A DNA stretch of 9,825 nucleotides, taken from positions 1-9,825 of the forward strand of contig JAURMJ010000437.1 of assembly GCA_030830765.1 (NCBI GenBank), in the 5' to 3' direction. The position numbers and the translations under genes are program-made. This DNA is from Quisquiliibacterium sp. (GTDB lineage Bacteria; Pseudomonadota; Gammaproteobacteria; Burkholderiales; Burkholderiaceae_E). The notes under the pieces were generated by a model. The model was not told where the DNA came from. It worked only from the letters and a program-made list of their open reading frames with translations, and ran no database searches. Positions within the stretch are counted from its first letter, which is position 1; every line of letters begins with the position of its first letter. This document shows positions 1 through 6,574 of this stretch, piece after piece.

Positions 1-44
1 CCGCGGGGGTCATCGAGCGGATCTGGCGGGTGCTTGGCAGGTGA
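1..44 (+). CDS. C-terminal end of an unidentified plus-strand gene (partial)
   Basis: The third plus frame is open from the left edge and reads AGVIERIWRVLGR before a TGA at 42..44. The stop lies one base before the stop codon of the convergent minus-strand gene, the tight tail-to-tail packing expected of two real genes. The peptide is basic and amphipathic, but 13 residues are too few to assign a family. It may be a chance open stretch, so confidence is low. Confidence 0.35.
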   Translation, partial: AGVIERIWRVLGR

Positions 45-45
45 G

Positions 46-762
46 TCAGTCCGCAGACCCGTTGTTGCCGTGACACTGCTTGTACTTTTTGCCTGAACCG
101 CAGGGACACGGGTCATTGCGTCCGACTTTCGGCTGCTCACGACGCTGAGGGGCCGACGGAGCAAGCGCTTTTTCGCGGGCCGGTGCAAAGAAGTCATACA
201 ACTGCATGACCCCCTCGAGCATGGCGCCAATCGCGCCGTCGCGTTCGTCATCGGGAATGGGTTCAGGCTCTTCACCCTCCGACGGCTCGACTTCCTCGAC
301 AAGCCGCATCAGTGGATCAAGTGCTTGCGCTGTCTCTTCGTCGTCGTCCATGTCGGACCAGGAGTCGGCACGCAGGGCCATGCCGCGCACGAAGCCGATG
401 GCCCACGCATTGCCACTGACCTTGTCGTCATCGTCATGTCCGAGGACGGGAGCGATACCACTGCCTTCGTAAAGCTGACCGGCCATCGATTCCCGGTGTT
501 TCTCGATCAGCTTAAGCAGGTGCTTCAGATCGGCGTCGCCGATCTGTTCGCGGGCCTGGTCGACCGGACGGCCGAGAATGACCGGCAGATACTCATCCGA
601 AGGAATCGGGTCCGGGCAGCAGGCCAATGCTGCAAAAAACCCGTCGAGCTCCTCGACGGCCATGGATTCTTCAGGGTCGACCGCAGAGAGCAGCTCGTCA
701 AGCTCGGCGAGCAGGTCTTCGGAAATCGGCTGGGGGGCTTGTTCAGGTTTCATGCCCTCCAT
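46..762 (-). CDS. UPF0149 (YecA/YgfB) family protein with C-terminal SEC-C metal-binding motif
   Basis: A 238-residue protein. Residues about 15-200 match the all-helical UPF0149 fold, with the signature [14 protein letters not shown] at 38-51 and WAIGFVRGM at 120-128. An acidic, Asp/Glu-rich segment follows (about 137-175). The tail carries a SEC-C motif, [17 protein letters not shown], with zinc ligands C219, C221, C230 and H231 in the C-x-C-x8-C-H pattern, as in the SecA C-terminus. In the SecA family this motif binds zinc and SecB or ribosomes. The function of YecA-type proteins is poorly defined, so a cytosolic metal-binding or ribosome-associated role is inference only. Two starts are possible, M1 (762) and M4 (753). 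The GGAGGG before M4 is too close to the ATG to be a good ribosome site, so M1 is kept. It diverges from the oxidoreductase gene at 902. Confidence 0.88.
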   Translation of the reverse strand: MEGMKPEQAPQPISEDLLAELDELLSAVDPEESMAVEELDGFFAALACCPDPIPSDEYLPVILGRPVDQAREQIGDADLKHLLKLIEKHRESMAGQLYEGSGIAPVLGHDDDDKVSGNAWAIGFVRGMALRADSWSDMDDDEETAQALDPLMRLVEEVEPSEGEEPEPIPDDERDGAIGAMLEGVMQLYDFFAPAREKALAPSAPQRREQPKVGRNDPCPCGSGKKYKQCHGNNGSAD

Positions 763-901
763 CGTACGCCGTTTCCCCGGGAGGAATTGCCATCCTTGAT
801 ACCTGCCCTGGATCGGCGATGCTCAAAGGGGGCGGGGAGGTCAGTGCCCTCGATTATCATCCCAGCCTGTCCAATCTGGTTCACAACGGGAGCATCCGAC
901 G
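763..901. other. Divergent intergenic region between the UPF0149 and oxidoreductase genes
   Basis: A 139-base gap that must hold the promoters for both flanking genes. TATCAT at 855-860 resembles a sigma-70 -10 box for the plus-strand gene, and the same bases read on the minus strand give GATAAT. Neither has a convincing -35 box at normal spacing. A ribosome-binding GGGAG lies at about 886-890, roughly a dozen bases before the ATG at 902. No hairpin or repeat is evident. Confidence 0.3.
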
Positions 902-1897
902 ATGAAAGCAGCTTTCTACGAAATCAAAGGTCTGGCGCGTGAAGTGCTGCAGATCGGTGAACGTCCGATTGCCGAGCCGGCGGCCGGCGAAGTGCGGGTG
1001 CGGGTGCAGATGTCGGCCGTCAACCCGTCGGACACGAAAAACCGCGGCGGGCATCGCGGCAATGTGCAGATGCCTTTCCCCGTGGTGATCCCGCATCAGG
1101 ATGGCGCCGGGATCATCGACAAGGTTGGTGAGGGTGTGGATCCGGGCCGAGTCGGCGAGCGGGTGTGGGTCTACGAGGCGACACAGGGTCGTCCTTTCGG
1201 CACGGCTGCGCAGTACACGACGGTGCCGGCGCACAAGGCTGTGCGTCTTCCTGATGCAGTCGGCTTTGAGGCTGGTGCCTGCATGGGCATCCCGGCCATG
1301 ACCGCACATCGCTGCGTGTTTGCCGATGGCCCGGTGGTTGGCAAGACAGTGCTTGTGCAGGGCGGTGCGGGTGCGGTCGGCTATTACGCGGTGCAGATGG
1401 CCAGGTTGGGAGGCGCGACCTGCGTGATCGCGACCGTCAGCCGCGATGAGCAGGCTGCGCGCGCTCGCGAGGCGGGGGCGCATCATGTGATCAATTACCG
1501 CACGGAGGACATCGCTGCGCGCATTCGTGAGATCACGGGTGTCGAACCTGGGGTCGATCGGGTCATTGAGGTCGCATTCGGCGTCAATCTGCAGCACAAC
1601 GTGCGCGTGTTGCGACCCAACGGGGTGATTGCCACCTATGCGTCGGATGCGCAGCCTGAGCCGGCCATTCCGTTCTGGCCGATGCTGGCCAAGGATCTGA
1701 CGGTGCGTTTTGTGCTCGTCTATGCGATGGGTGATCAGGCACACCGGGAAGCTGCTGAGTGGATCACCGAAGCGCTGGCGGCAGGTCGCCTGAAGCATCA
1801 GGTACACCAGGTCTTCGAGCTCGATCAGATCGTTGCAGCCCACGAGGCAACCGAGGCCATGAGCAACGTTGGCAAGGTGTTGGTCCGGATCGACTGA
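902..1897 (+). CDS. NADPH:quinone reductase-like oxidoreductase (zinc-independent MDR superfamily)
   Basis: A 331-residue protein of normal length for the quinone oxidoreductase/zeta-crystallin branch of the medium-chain dehydrogenase/reductase superfamily. An N-terminal GroES-like domain (about 1-125) carries the branch signature AVNPSDTKNR (39-48) and PHQDGAG (64-70). A Rossmann domain follows, with the glycine-rich loop GGAGAVG at 154-160 and the second nucleotide-binding strand at VIATVSR (175-181). The catalytic zinc cysteine of alcohol dehydrogenases is absent, so this is a metal-free reductase, probably NADPH-dependent and cytosolic. Such enzymes reduce quinones or alpha,beta-unsaturated carbonyls; the substrate here cannot be read from sequence. 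GGGAG upstream of the ATG supports the start. It appears monocistronic and converges on the MFS gene, with a 19-base gap. Confidence 0.9.
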   Translation: MKAAFYEIKGLAREVLQIGERPIAEPAAGEVRVRVQMSAVNPSDTKNRGGHRGNVQMPFPVVIPHQDGAGIIDKVGEGVDPGRVGERVWVYEATQGRPFGTAAQYTTVPAHKAVRLPDAVGFEAGACMGIPAMTAHRCVFADGPVVGKTVLVQGGAGAVGYYAVQMARLGGATCVIATVSRDEQAARAREAGAHHVINYRTEDIAARIREITGVEPGVDRVIEVAFGVNLQHNVRVLRPNGVIATYASDAQPEPAIPFWPMLAKDLTVRFVLVYAMGDQAHREAAEWITEALAAGRLKHQVHQVFELDQIVAAHEATEAMSNVGKVLVRID

Positions 1898-1916
1898 GAG
1901 TTGGATTGCCTGGGCG

Positions 1917-3224
1917 TCAGGCCGGCATGGTGGCCTGGTGCTCACGCTGCTGCGCCTGCATGCGCCGCGAGCGGCTCAGCAGGAACAGTACGATCACGAC
2001 ATTGACCAGGTTCCATCCGATGCCGTTGATGAACGCGGCATCGTAGGAACCTGTCAGGTCGAAAATCTCGCCGGAGATCCAGCCGCCTACTGCCATCCCG
2101 AGCAGCGTTGCCGACAGTGTCATGCCGGCTCGCCAGCCGGCCTCACGCGCCGGGAAGTATTCACGCACGATGATTGCGTAGGCCGGCACGATGCCGCCCT
2201 GGAACAGGCCGAACATGGCCGAGATCACGAACAGGGAACCGAGCGAATCGAAAGGCAGGAACAGCAGCAGCGCCAGCCCTTGCATGATCGAACCCAGCAG
2301 CAGGGTCCGCAGCCCACCGATCCGGTCGCAGATCATCCCTGAAATCAGACGGCTCAGGATGCCGAAGCCGAGCATCAGCGACAGCATCTGCGCACCCCGC
2401 GCCGGCCCGTAGCCAAGATCTCCACAGTAGGCCACGATATGGACCTGCGGCATCGACATGGCGACACAGCATGAGATGCCTGCGATAGCGAGTAGCCCCT
2501 GCAGCGAGCGGTCGGACAGGCCAAGGCGGTTGCCCGGAGCCTCGGTCGTGCTTTTCGCGCTGGGGTGATCGGTTGATGTCTGGATCGTGTCCTGGGTCTT
2601 GTCTGCGCCACGGCTGATGACCATCGGCATCGGGGCGCGCCTGCGCAGCGCCAGGGCCAGCGGCAGCATTGCCAGCGTACAGAAGATGCCGATTCCGACA
2701 TAGGTCAGGCGCCAGCCGAAGGTTTCTACGTAGTGCTGGATGATCGGCGGCCAGACTGCGCCAGCCAGATAGTTGCCGCTTGCACAGATCGCGACCGCAA
2801 TGCCACGTCTGCGTACAAACCATAGCGAGGCATCGGCCACAAGGGGTGCGAATGTGGCTGAACTGCCGAGCAGGCCGATCCCCAGCCCCTGGACGAGGGT
2901 GAAGATCCAGATGTTCGGTGCGAGTGCGGCCAGCAGAAAGCCGGCGCCCAGGCAGATCGATCCGGCGATCACCGGGCGCATCACGCCGAATTTATCTGCA
3001 AAGCGGCCCATCAACATGCCGCCGAAGCCGAAGCCGAGCATTGTGAATGTATAGGGCAGTGAGGCGGCGGCGCGGTCGATGCCGAACTCAGCCTGCACCG
3101 CCGGCAGCACAACGACCACCGCATACATACCGCTGCCGCCAAGGGTCATCAGCAGCAGGCTGGCCAGAAGTCTGCGCCAGGCGATTGCTGAGTCGAGCAG
3201 ATCGTCCTCGTTGCGCTGGTTCAT
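1917..3224 (-). CDS. Major facilitator superfamily transporter (OFA/monocarboxylate-like)
   Basis: A 435-residue inner-membrane protein with about 12 hydrophobic helices in two halves, separated by a hydrophilic cytoplasmic loop at about 194-240. The MFS motif A is visible after helix 2 as GRFADKFG (73-80), and a degenerate copy, CDRIGG (299-304), occupies the equivalent place in the second half. The overall style (WRRLLASLLLM start, GWRLTYVGIGIF near 170-181) resembles oxalate/formate antiporter and monocarboxylate-type MFS proteins, so an organic-acid substrate is plausible but unproven. The start is supported by GAGGTG about 8 bases upstream. The ATG overlaps the yaeQ stop codon as ATGA (3221-3224), indicating translational coupling in a yaeQ-MFS operon. 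Confidence 0.88.
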   Translation of the reverse strand: MNQRNEDDLLDSAIAWRRLLASLLLMTLGGSGMYAVVVVLPAVQAEFGIDRAAASLPYTFTMLGFGFGGMLMGRFADKFGVMRPVIAGSICLGAGFLLAALAPNIWIFTLVQGLGIGLLGSSATFAPLVADASLWFVRRRGIAVAICASGNYLAGAVWPPIIQHYVETFGWRLTYVGIGIFCTLAMLPLALALRRRAPMPMVISRGADKTQDTIQTSTDHPSAKSTTEAPGNRLGLSDRSLQGLLAIAGISCCVAMSMPQVHIVAYCGDLGYGPARGAQMLSLMLGFGILSRLISGMICDRIGGLRTLLLGSIMQGLALLLFLPFDSLGSLFVISAMFGLFQGGIVPAYAIIVREYFPAREAGWRAGMTLSATLLGMAVGGWISGEIFDLTGSYDAAFINGIGWNLVNVVIVLFLLSRSRRMQAQQREHQATMPA

Positions 3225-3784
3225 CGGTAAGCACCTCTGGGTTTTGACTCGGCCAGTACACCTGGTTCGATGCTTGCGCTTCCGTCTCCGGTACTGAACC
3301 AGACCTGTCCATCCTGAATTGAGCAGCTGATCTTCAGCGATCGCGCAGCCAGCTTTCCGAGTGCCTCAGTTTGATCGGGGGCCAGCGAAAGGACGCGCAG
3401 GTTCTCGAATCGCGTCAGATCCCGTTCATGCTGAGACCACCAGGCCTGCGCCTTATTGCCCCCGTAGGTGATCACCACAACTTCGCGTGCACGACCGCAG
3501 GCCTTGCGGATCAGACGCTCATCGGGCAGACCGACATCGATCCATTGCTCGATCACGCCGGTCAGGTCACGGCGCCACAAGTCGGGTTCATCGTCGGTGG
3601 ACAGGCCACGTCCGAACTCAAGTGCAGGATCGGCATGCAGCGCGAATGCCAGCAGGCGGATCATCAGCCGCTCCTCGGTTTCGGAAGGATGGCGCGCCAG
3701 CGTCAGTGGGTAGTCGGCATAGTGCGACCGGTCCATGTCGGCGACCTGAAGGTCGGCCTTGTAGACGGTTGAGCGAAGGGCCAT
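3221..3784 (-). CDS. yaeQ: YaeQ family protein
   Basis: A 187-residue protein matching YaeQ over its whole length: MALRSTVYKADLQVADMDR at the N-terminus, TLARHPSETEERLMIRLLAF (28-47), DEPDLW (65-70), a central IEQWIDVGLPDE (78-89), KACGRAREVVVITYGG (94-109) and IQDGQVWFS (156-164). YaeQ proteins have a PD-(D/E)XK nuclease-like fold; E. coli yaeQ was linked to suppression of rfaH defects, but the biochemical role is not established. The reading frame is open upstream to 3985, but family similarity begins at MALR, so the ATG at 3784 is chosen. An ATG six codons earlier (3802) is the alternative. Neither has a strong ribosome site. It is the first gene of an operon with the MFS transporter, overlapping it by 4 bases. 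Confidence 0.9.
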   Translation of the reverse strand: MALRSTVYKADLQVADMDRSHYADYPLTLARHPSETEERLMIRLLAFALHADPALEFGRGLSTDDEPDLWRRDLTGVIEQWIDVGLPDERLIRKACGRAREVVVITYGGNKAQAWWSQHERDLTRFENLRVLSLAPDQTEALGKLAARSLKISCSIQDGQVWFSTGDGSASIEPGVLAESKPRGAYR

Positions 3785-4081
3785 CGGTATGTACGCCAGC
3801 ATTGGCGCAAGGATTCGCGCCTCAGCCTGTGATTCTATGCTGAACCTCGGACAAGCTGTGGTCAGATGAACTCTCCGGGCGCTCTGAATTTGCGCCGAAC
3901 CTGGATTGGGCGGCAGCATGATTCCGTCAGTCGGGCCGTGCCACATCCTTCGGAGCGATTCGGATTTTGTCGATGGGCGTAACATGACGCTCCCCCTTGA
4001 GTCAGGGAGTCAGGCAGAGCGTGCACCAGAGCTCTGACAGCCGTCCTTGAAGAACAACAGACTAAACAGGAGACCGTAACC
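3785..4081. other. Divergent intergenic region between yaeQ and the beta-hydroxyacid dehydrogenase
   Basis: About 297 bases without a supported gene. On the minus strand, TAGAAT (plus positions 3832-3837), about 50 bases before the yaeQ ATG, resembles a -10 box but lacks a good -35. On the plus strand the only firm signal is the ribosome site AGGAGA at 4068-4073. An interrupted dyad, ACGCTC (3987-3992) with GAGCGT (4017-4022), is too short and widely spaced to interpret. Open frames through this region are extensions or shadows of the flanking genes. Confidence 0.4.
4068..4073 (+). promoter_or_regulatory. Ribosome binding site AGGAGA fixing the start at 4082
   Basis: AGGAGA lies 8 bases before the ATG at 4082, and the protein begins directly with the Rossmann first strand, so this start is secure. 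Confidence 0.75.
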
Positions 4082-4960
4082 ATGACCACTGTCGCTTTCA
4101 TCGGCTTAGGCGCAATGGGGAGCCCGATGGCTTCCAATCTTCTTGCTGCCGGTTTCGATCTGCGCGTGTTCAACCGCAACCCGGCCAAGACTGCCGAGCT
4201 TGCCGGCAAGGGGGCTGTCGTTTGTGGGTCGCCTGCCGAGGCGGCCAAGGGGTCGCAGTTTGTAATTTCAATTGTCTCGGACGACAACGCGACCCGTGAA
4301 GTGATGTTGGGCGCCAATGGTGTGCTGGCAGGCGCCGCCCCAGGCACGATCATCATCGATTCGAGCACCAATACGCCGGCGATGGCTCGCGAGGTGGCTG
4401 CAGCAGCCAAGGCGCGTGGTTGTGATTATCTGGACTCTCCGGTTTCCGGCAGTGTGCCGCAGTCGCGCGGCGCAGAACTGGTGTTCATGGTCGGCGGCGA
4501 TGCCCAGGCATTTGAAAAGGCCCAGCCGGTTTACACCGCGACTGGCCGGATGTCGACCCGCATGGGTGAAGCGGGTGCCGGCGCCACGATCAAACTGATC
4601 AACAACATGCTGTCAGGGACCGTGAATACCGCGATTGCCGAGGCGGTCTCGATTGCCGAAGCCGCCGGTCTGGATCTGGATGCGGCCTACAAGGTCCTCA
4701 ACGAGGGTGCGGCGGCCAGCCGTCTGACCCGCACCAAGATGGAAAAGATCCTCAAGCGCGACTTCAGCCCGCAGTTTCAGCTGGCGCTGATGGAAAAGGA
4801 TATGCGCTACTTCATGGCGTTGGCCCAGGAGGTCGATCGTCCGACACCGGTGGCGGCTGCCGTACGCAATCAGTTGCACGCGGCACGGCGTGCCGACCTG
4901 GGTGGATTGGATGTGTCAGCCGTATTTCTTCATGTGGTCGGTGAGCGCTCGAAGAGTTGA
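4082..4960 (+). CDS. NAD(P)-dependent beta-hydroxyacid dehydrogenase (3-hydroxyisobutyrate dehydrogenase family)
   Basis: A 292-residue enzyme of standard length for this family. The N-terminal Rossmann domain begins at once with IGLGAMGSPMA (7-17). The second-strand end reads FNRNP (30-34); an arginine here (R32) usually favours NADP(H). The substrate-binding signature DSPVSGSVPQSRGAE (118-132) follows, and the catalytic motif KLINN gives K171 and N175. The C-terminal helical domain (about 165-290) supplies the dimer interface. Members oxidise or reduce beta-hydroxyacids such as 3-hydroxyisobutyrate, tartronate semialdehyde or succinic semialdehyde. No valine or glyoxylate pathway genes are adjacent, so the substrate stays open. 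A strong ribosome site, AGGAGA, lies 8 bases before the ATG. The gene stands alone and ends before an intrinsic terminator. Confidence 0.92.
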   Translation: MTTVAFIGLGAMGSPMASNLLAAGFDLRVFNRNPAKTAELAGKGAVVCGSPAEAAKGSQFVISIVSDDNATREVMLGANGVLAGAAPGTIIIDSSTNTPAMAREVAAAAKARGCDYLDSPVSGSVPQSRGAELVFMVGGDAQAFEKAQPVYTATGRMSTRMGEAGAGATIKLINNMLSGTVNTAIAEAVSIAEAAGLDLDAAYKVLNEGAAASRLTRTKMEKILKRDFSPQFQLALMEKDMRYFMALAQEVDRPTPVAAAVRNQLHAARRADLGGLDVSAVFLHVVGERSKS

Positions 4961-5020
4961 GTCTGCGCACTGAGTTCAGAACGATCGTGACCGCGTTGCG
5001 GTCCGATGGAGCTGATGAAC

Positions 5021-5050
5021 ACGGGTCTGGCAGCTGCCAGACCCGTTTTT
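5021..5050 (+). terminator. Rho-independent terminator of the beta-hydroxyacid dehydrogenase gene
   Basis: A perfect 13-base inverted repeat, ACGGGTCTGGCAG (5021-5033) followed at once by CTGCCAGACCCGT (5034-5046), forms a GC-rich hairpin with a tight loop. A run of T continues to 5050 and then ATTTT. It lies 60 bases after the stop at 4960, the standard position. Read on the minus strand it lacks a T-tract, so it is not a good terminator for the phasin gene that ends at 5107, though the hairpin could still act on that transcript. Confidence 0.92.
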
Positions 5051-5106
5051 ATTTTGCGTGACCAGTACCCTGTGTTCGCCTGGGCGGACTGTTCAATCAG
5101 ACGGGG

Positions 5107-5637
5107 TCAGCGCTTGCCTGCGTTGGCAGCTGCCTTGGCAGCGCCCTGCACATTGGCTTCGGCAACCTGCACAAACTGTTTGGTCGCCGTGTTCACCTGT
5201 TCATAAGCTGCTTGCGCGGCCGCCAATGCCTGTTTAATGAAATTGACCGCACCTTCGGAGCCGGCCGGGGCCTTGCTGGCCAGTTCGGCGATCGTGGCTT
5301 CCAGCTTCTTGTTCGAATCAGCGATCTGCTTCTCGACCATGGCGGTCAGGTCGCTGTTCGCTTCCTTGCTGATTGCATAGACGGCGTTTGCATACGCCGT
5401 GAACTTCTCGGGCGAGGGCTGAGAAAAGCTCGTGACCAGGGCAGTCAGCGCCTTCGCATCCTTGGCGGCGAGCAAGGCCTTGATCTGTTCGTTCGACTCT
5501 TCGAGCGTGGCCTGTGCGGTCTTCATGTTCAGCGTGGCAAGCTTCTGGAAGCCTTCCAGCGTCTTGGCGGCTGCAGCACTGGTGGCTTTCAGCGTCTCGC
5601 TGTGCAGTTTCATCAGGTTTTCGGTTTGGGTCATCAT
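5107..5637 (-). CDS. Phasin family protein (PHA granule-associated)
   Basis: A 176-residue, mostly helical protein rich in Ala, Lys, Glu and Gln, without signal peptide or membrane segments, as expected of a phasin. The N-terminal half contains FQKLATLNMKTAQATLEESN (30-49), a typical phasin-family helix, followed by SPEKFTAYANAVYAISKEAN (75-94). The C-terminal tail is Ala/Lys-rich (GAAKAAANAGKR). Phasins coat PHA granules in the cytoplasm and control granule size and number. AGGAG (plus 5645-5649) lies 7 bases before the first of two consecutive ATG codons (5637 and 5634), so M1 is preferred. A candidate promoter and two TGC/GCA dyads lie upstream, suggesting regulation linked to PHA state. 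A specific phaP number cannot be assigned from sequence alone. Confidence 0.88.
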   Translation of the reverse strand: MMTQTENLMKLHSETLKATSAAAAKTLEGFQKLATLNMKTAQATLEESNEQIKALLAAKDAKALTALVTSFSQPSPEKFTAYANAVYAISKEANSDLTAMVEKQIADSNKKLEATIAELASKAPAGSEGAVNFIKQALAAAQAAYEQVNTATKQFVQVAEANVQGAAKAAANAGKR

Positions 5638-5673
5638 GATGCAACTCCTGGATAGAATGGATTGCAGCGCCTA

Positions 5674-5688
5674 TGTTGCACTGCACAA
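5674..5688 (-). promoter_or_regulatory. Candidate operator at the phasin transcription start (imperfect TGC/GCA dyad)
   Basis: The plus strand reads TGTTGCACTGCACAA, an imperfect dyad centred on 5681, with the inner arms TGCA and TGCA perfect. It sits immediately downstream of the -10-like TAGAAT, so it would cover the expected start of transcription, where a repressor would act. The core GTTGC-N3-GCA is shared with the palindrome centred at 5735. PhaR, the PHA-responsive repressor of phasin genes, is known to bind TGC/GCA dyads in some proteobacteria; assignment to PhaR is inference. Confidence 0.5.
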
Positions 5689-5693
5689 TTCTA
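5688..5693 (-). promoter_or_regulatory. Candidate -10 box of the phasin promoter
   Basis: The minus strand reads TAGAAT, five of six matches to the sigma-70 -10 consensus, about 50 bases before the phasin ATG. The hexamer 17 bases upstream, GACACA, matches TTGACA in only three places, so the promoter would be weak or activator-aided. An alternative reading uses TTGAAA (just upstream) as a -35, but then the -10 would be poor. Confidence 0.35.
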
Positions 5694-5717
5694 TTTTCAA
5701 GGGTTTTCGGTGTGTCG

Positions 5718-5752
5718 TCAACTATTTTGTTGCGCCGCAACAAAATAGTTGA
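5718..5752. repeat. 35-base perfect palindrome between the hydratase and phasin genes
   Basis: Arms of 17 bases, TCAACTATTTTGTTGCG (5718-5734) and its exact reverse complement (5736-5752), flank one central C at 5735. The centre reads TTGTTGC-GCC-GCAACAA, a TGC/GCA dyad like that at 5674-5688. The palindrome lies 21 bases after the hydratase stop on the minus strand and about 80 bases before the phasin ATG. It has no T-tract on either side, and the outer stem is AT-rich, so it is not a standard intrinsic terminator. A dimeric regulator's operator is the more likely reading; an RNA hairpin protecting the 3' end of the upstream message is the alternative. Confidence 0.8.
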
Positions 5753-5773
5753 AAGAGACCCTGGGATGTAGCC

Positions 5774-6574
5774 CTAGCCTTGTTGACCTGCCGCTTTTCT
5801 GGCTCGGTGCGCCGCGCGAAAGGCCTGCATCATCTGTGCCGGCTCGTCGGTCTCGTAGGCTTGGGCGAACGTATCGATGCCAGTCCGGATCGCATCGCGC
5901 AGGGGCAGATCCTCCCAGCGTCGCATCAGCTGCTTTTGCAGACGGATCGAATTCGGTCCGCAGGCGATCAGCGAGTCCAGCCAGCCACCGATCACCGTAT
6001 CGAGGGTCTCGTTTGACGTCACTTCCTCGACCAGCCCCCACTGCAGTGCCTGCTGCGCGCCATAGGTCTCGCCAAGCAGCAGCAGTTGTCTTGTCCGTCC
6101 CCAGCCGATCAGCGTCGGCAGCACGGCCGCCTCGACGACCGATGGAATGCCCAGGCGGACTTCCGGCATGCCGAAGCGCGCGCTGTCAGAGGAAACCCGC
6201 AGATCACAGGAGGCGGCAAGCTCGAGCCCGGCGCCAAGCACATGGCCATTGATGCGGGCAATCACCGGCACGGGACAATTGCGCACGGCCGCACAGCAAC
6301 GATGCACCCGCGTGATGAACTGCCGAGCACGACCCGAATCGAAGCCTGCCATCTCATCGATGTCGGCGCCGCCAACGAAGGCCTTTTCGCCGGCTCCGGA
6401 TAATACGATCGCCCGCAGTTCGGTGTCCTCGGACAGACTGTCCAGATCCCGCACGAACTGATCCATCAAGGCACCGTTCAGGCTGTTCAGCCGCGCCTGG
6501 TGATCGATCGTCACCCACGCAACTTTCGCACCCTTGTCTTCACGCAGGTCCACATGAATTGTTCCCTGACTCAC
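5774..6574 (-). CDS. Enoyl-CoA hydratase/isomerase (crotonase superfamily)
   Basis: A 266-residue protein with the crotonase fold. The oxyanion-hole segment is [11 protein letters not shown] (65-75). The second signature, [20 protein letters not shown] (108-127), supplies E118, and FGMPE supplies E138; both align with the two catalytic glutamates of rat enoyl-CoA hydratase (E144 and E164) and keep their 20-residue spacing. Both being present supports hydratase chemistry: water addition to a trans-2-enoyl-CoA in beta-oxidation. The loop after E138 is [12 protein letters not shown] instead of the usual GIIPGAGGTQRLP. The GTG at 6574 is chosen as start because AAGGAA sits 6 bases before it. The frame continues to another GTG at 6613, which lacks a ribosome site and overlaps the upstream gene further. 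With the chosen start the overlap with the YkgJ-like gene is 35 bases, suggesting coupling. Confidence 0.88.
   Translation of the reverse strand: MSQGTIHVDLREDKGAKVAWVTIDHQARLNSLNGALMDQFVRDLDSLSEDTELRAIVLSGAGEKAFVGGADIDEMAGFDSGRARQFITRVHRCCAAVRNCPVPVIARINGHVLGAGLELAASCDLRVSSDSARFGMPEVRLGIPSVVEAAVLPTLIGWGRTRQLLLLGETYGAQQALQWGLVEEVTSNETLDTVIGGWLDSLIACGPNSIRLQKQLMRRWEDLPLRDAIRTGIDTFAQAYETDEPAQMMQAFRAAHRARKAAGQQG

Noticed and set aside
1908..1922. A small GCCTG/CAGGC hairpin between the convergent oxidoreductase and MFS genes
   Set aside because: A 5-base stem with no T-tract that overlaps the MFS stop codon is too weak to call a terminator.
881..1945. A 354-codon minus-strand open frame opposite the quinone-oxidoreductase-like gene
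   Set aside because: It is antisense to a gene with clear family motifs, its translation is rich in His and Arg with no recognisable domain, and such long shadows are common in GC-rich DNA.
2161..2823. A 220-codon minus-strand frame inside the MFS gene
   Set aside because: It is an alternate frame of a transporter with intact MFS motifs; its composition is Ala/Arg/Pro-rich and without domains.
3785..3985. A 67-residue N-terminal extension of YaeQ
   Set aside because: The frame is open, but family similarity starts at MALR (3784), and the extension has no recognisable motif, so it is probably untranslated leader.
3862..4410. A minus-strand 182-codon frame over the start of the beta-hydroxyacid dehydrogenase
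   Set aside because: It is antisense to a well-supported gene and its ribosome site, with no family match.
5212..5655. Plus-strand open frame opposite the phasin gene
   Set aside because: The minus strand encodes a recognisable phasin with a good ribosome site; the plus-strand product shows no domain.
5718..5752. Reading the palindrome as an insertion-sequence end or attachment site
   Set aside because: There is no transposase or integrase, no second copy and no flanking target duplication; the flanking genes are intact.
5749..6252. Plus-strand 167-codon frame opposite the enoyl-CoA hydratase
   Set aside because: It is a low-complexity Arg/Ser/Pro-rich translation antisense to a gene with intact catalytic motifs.
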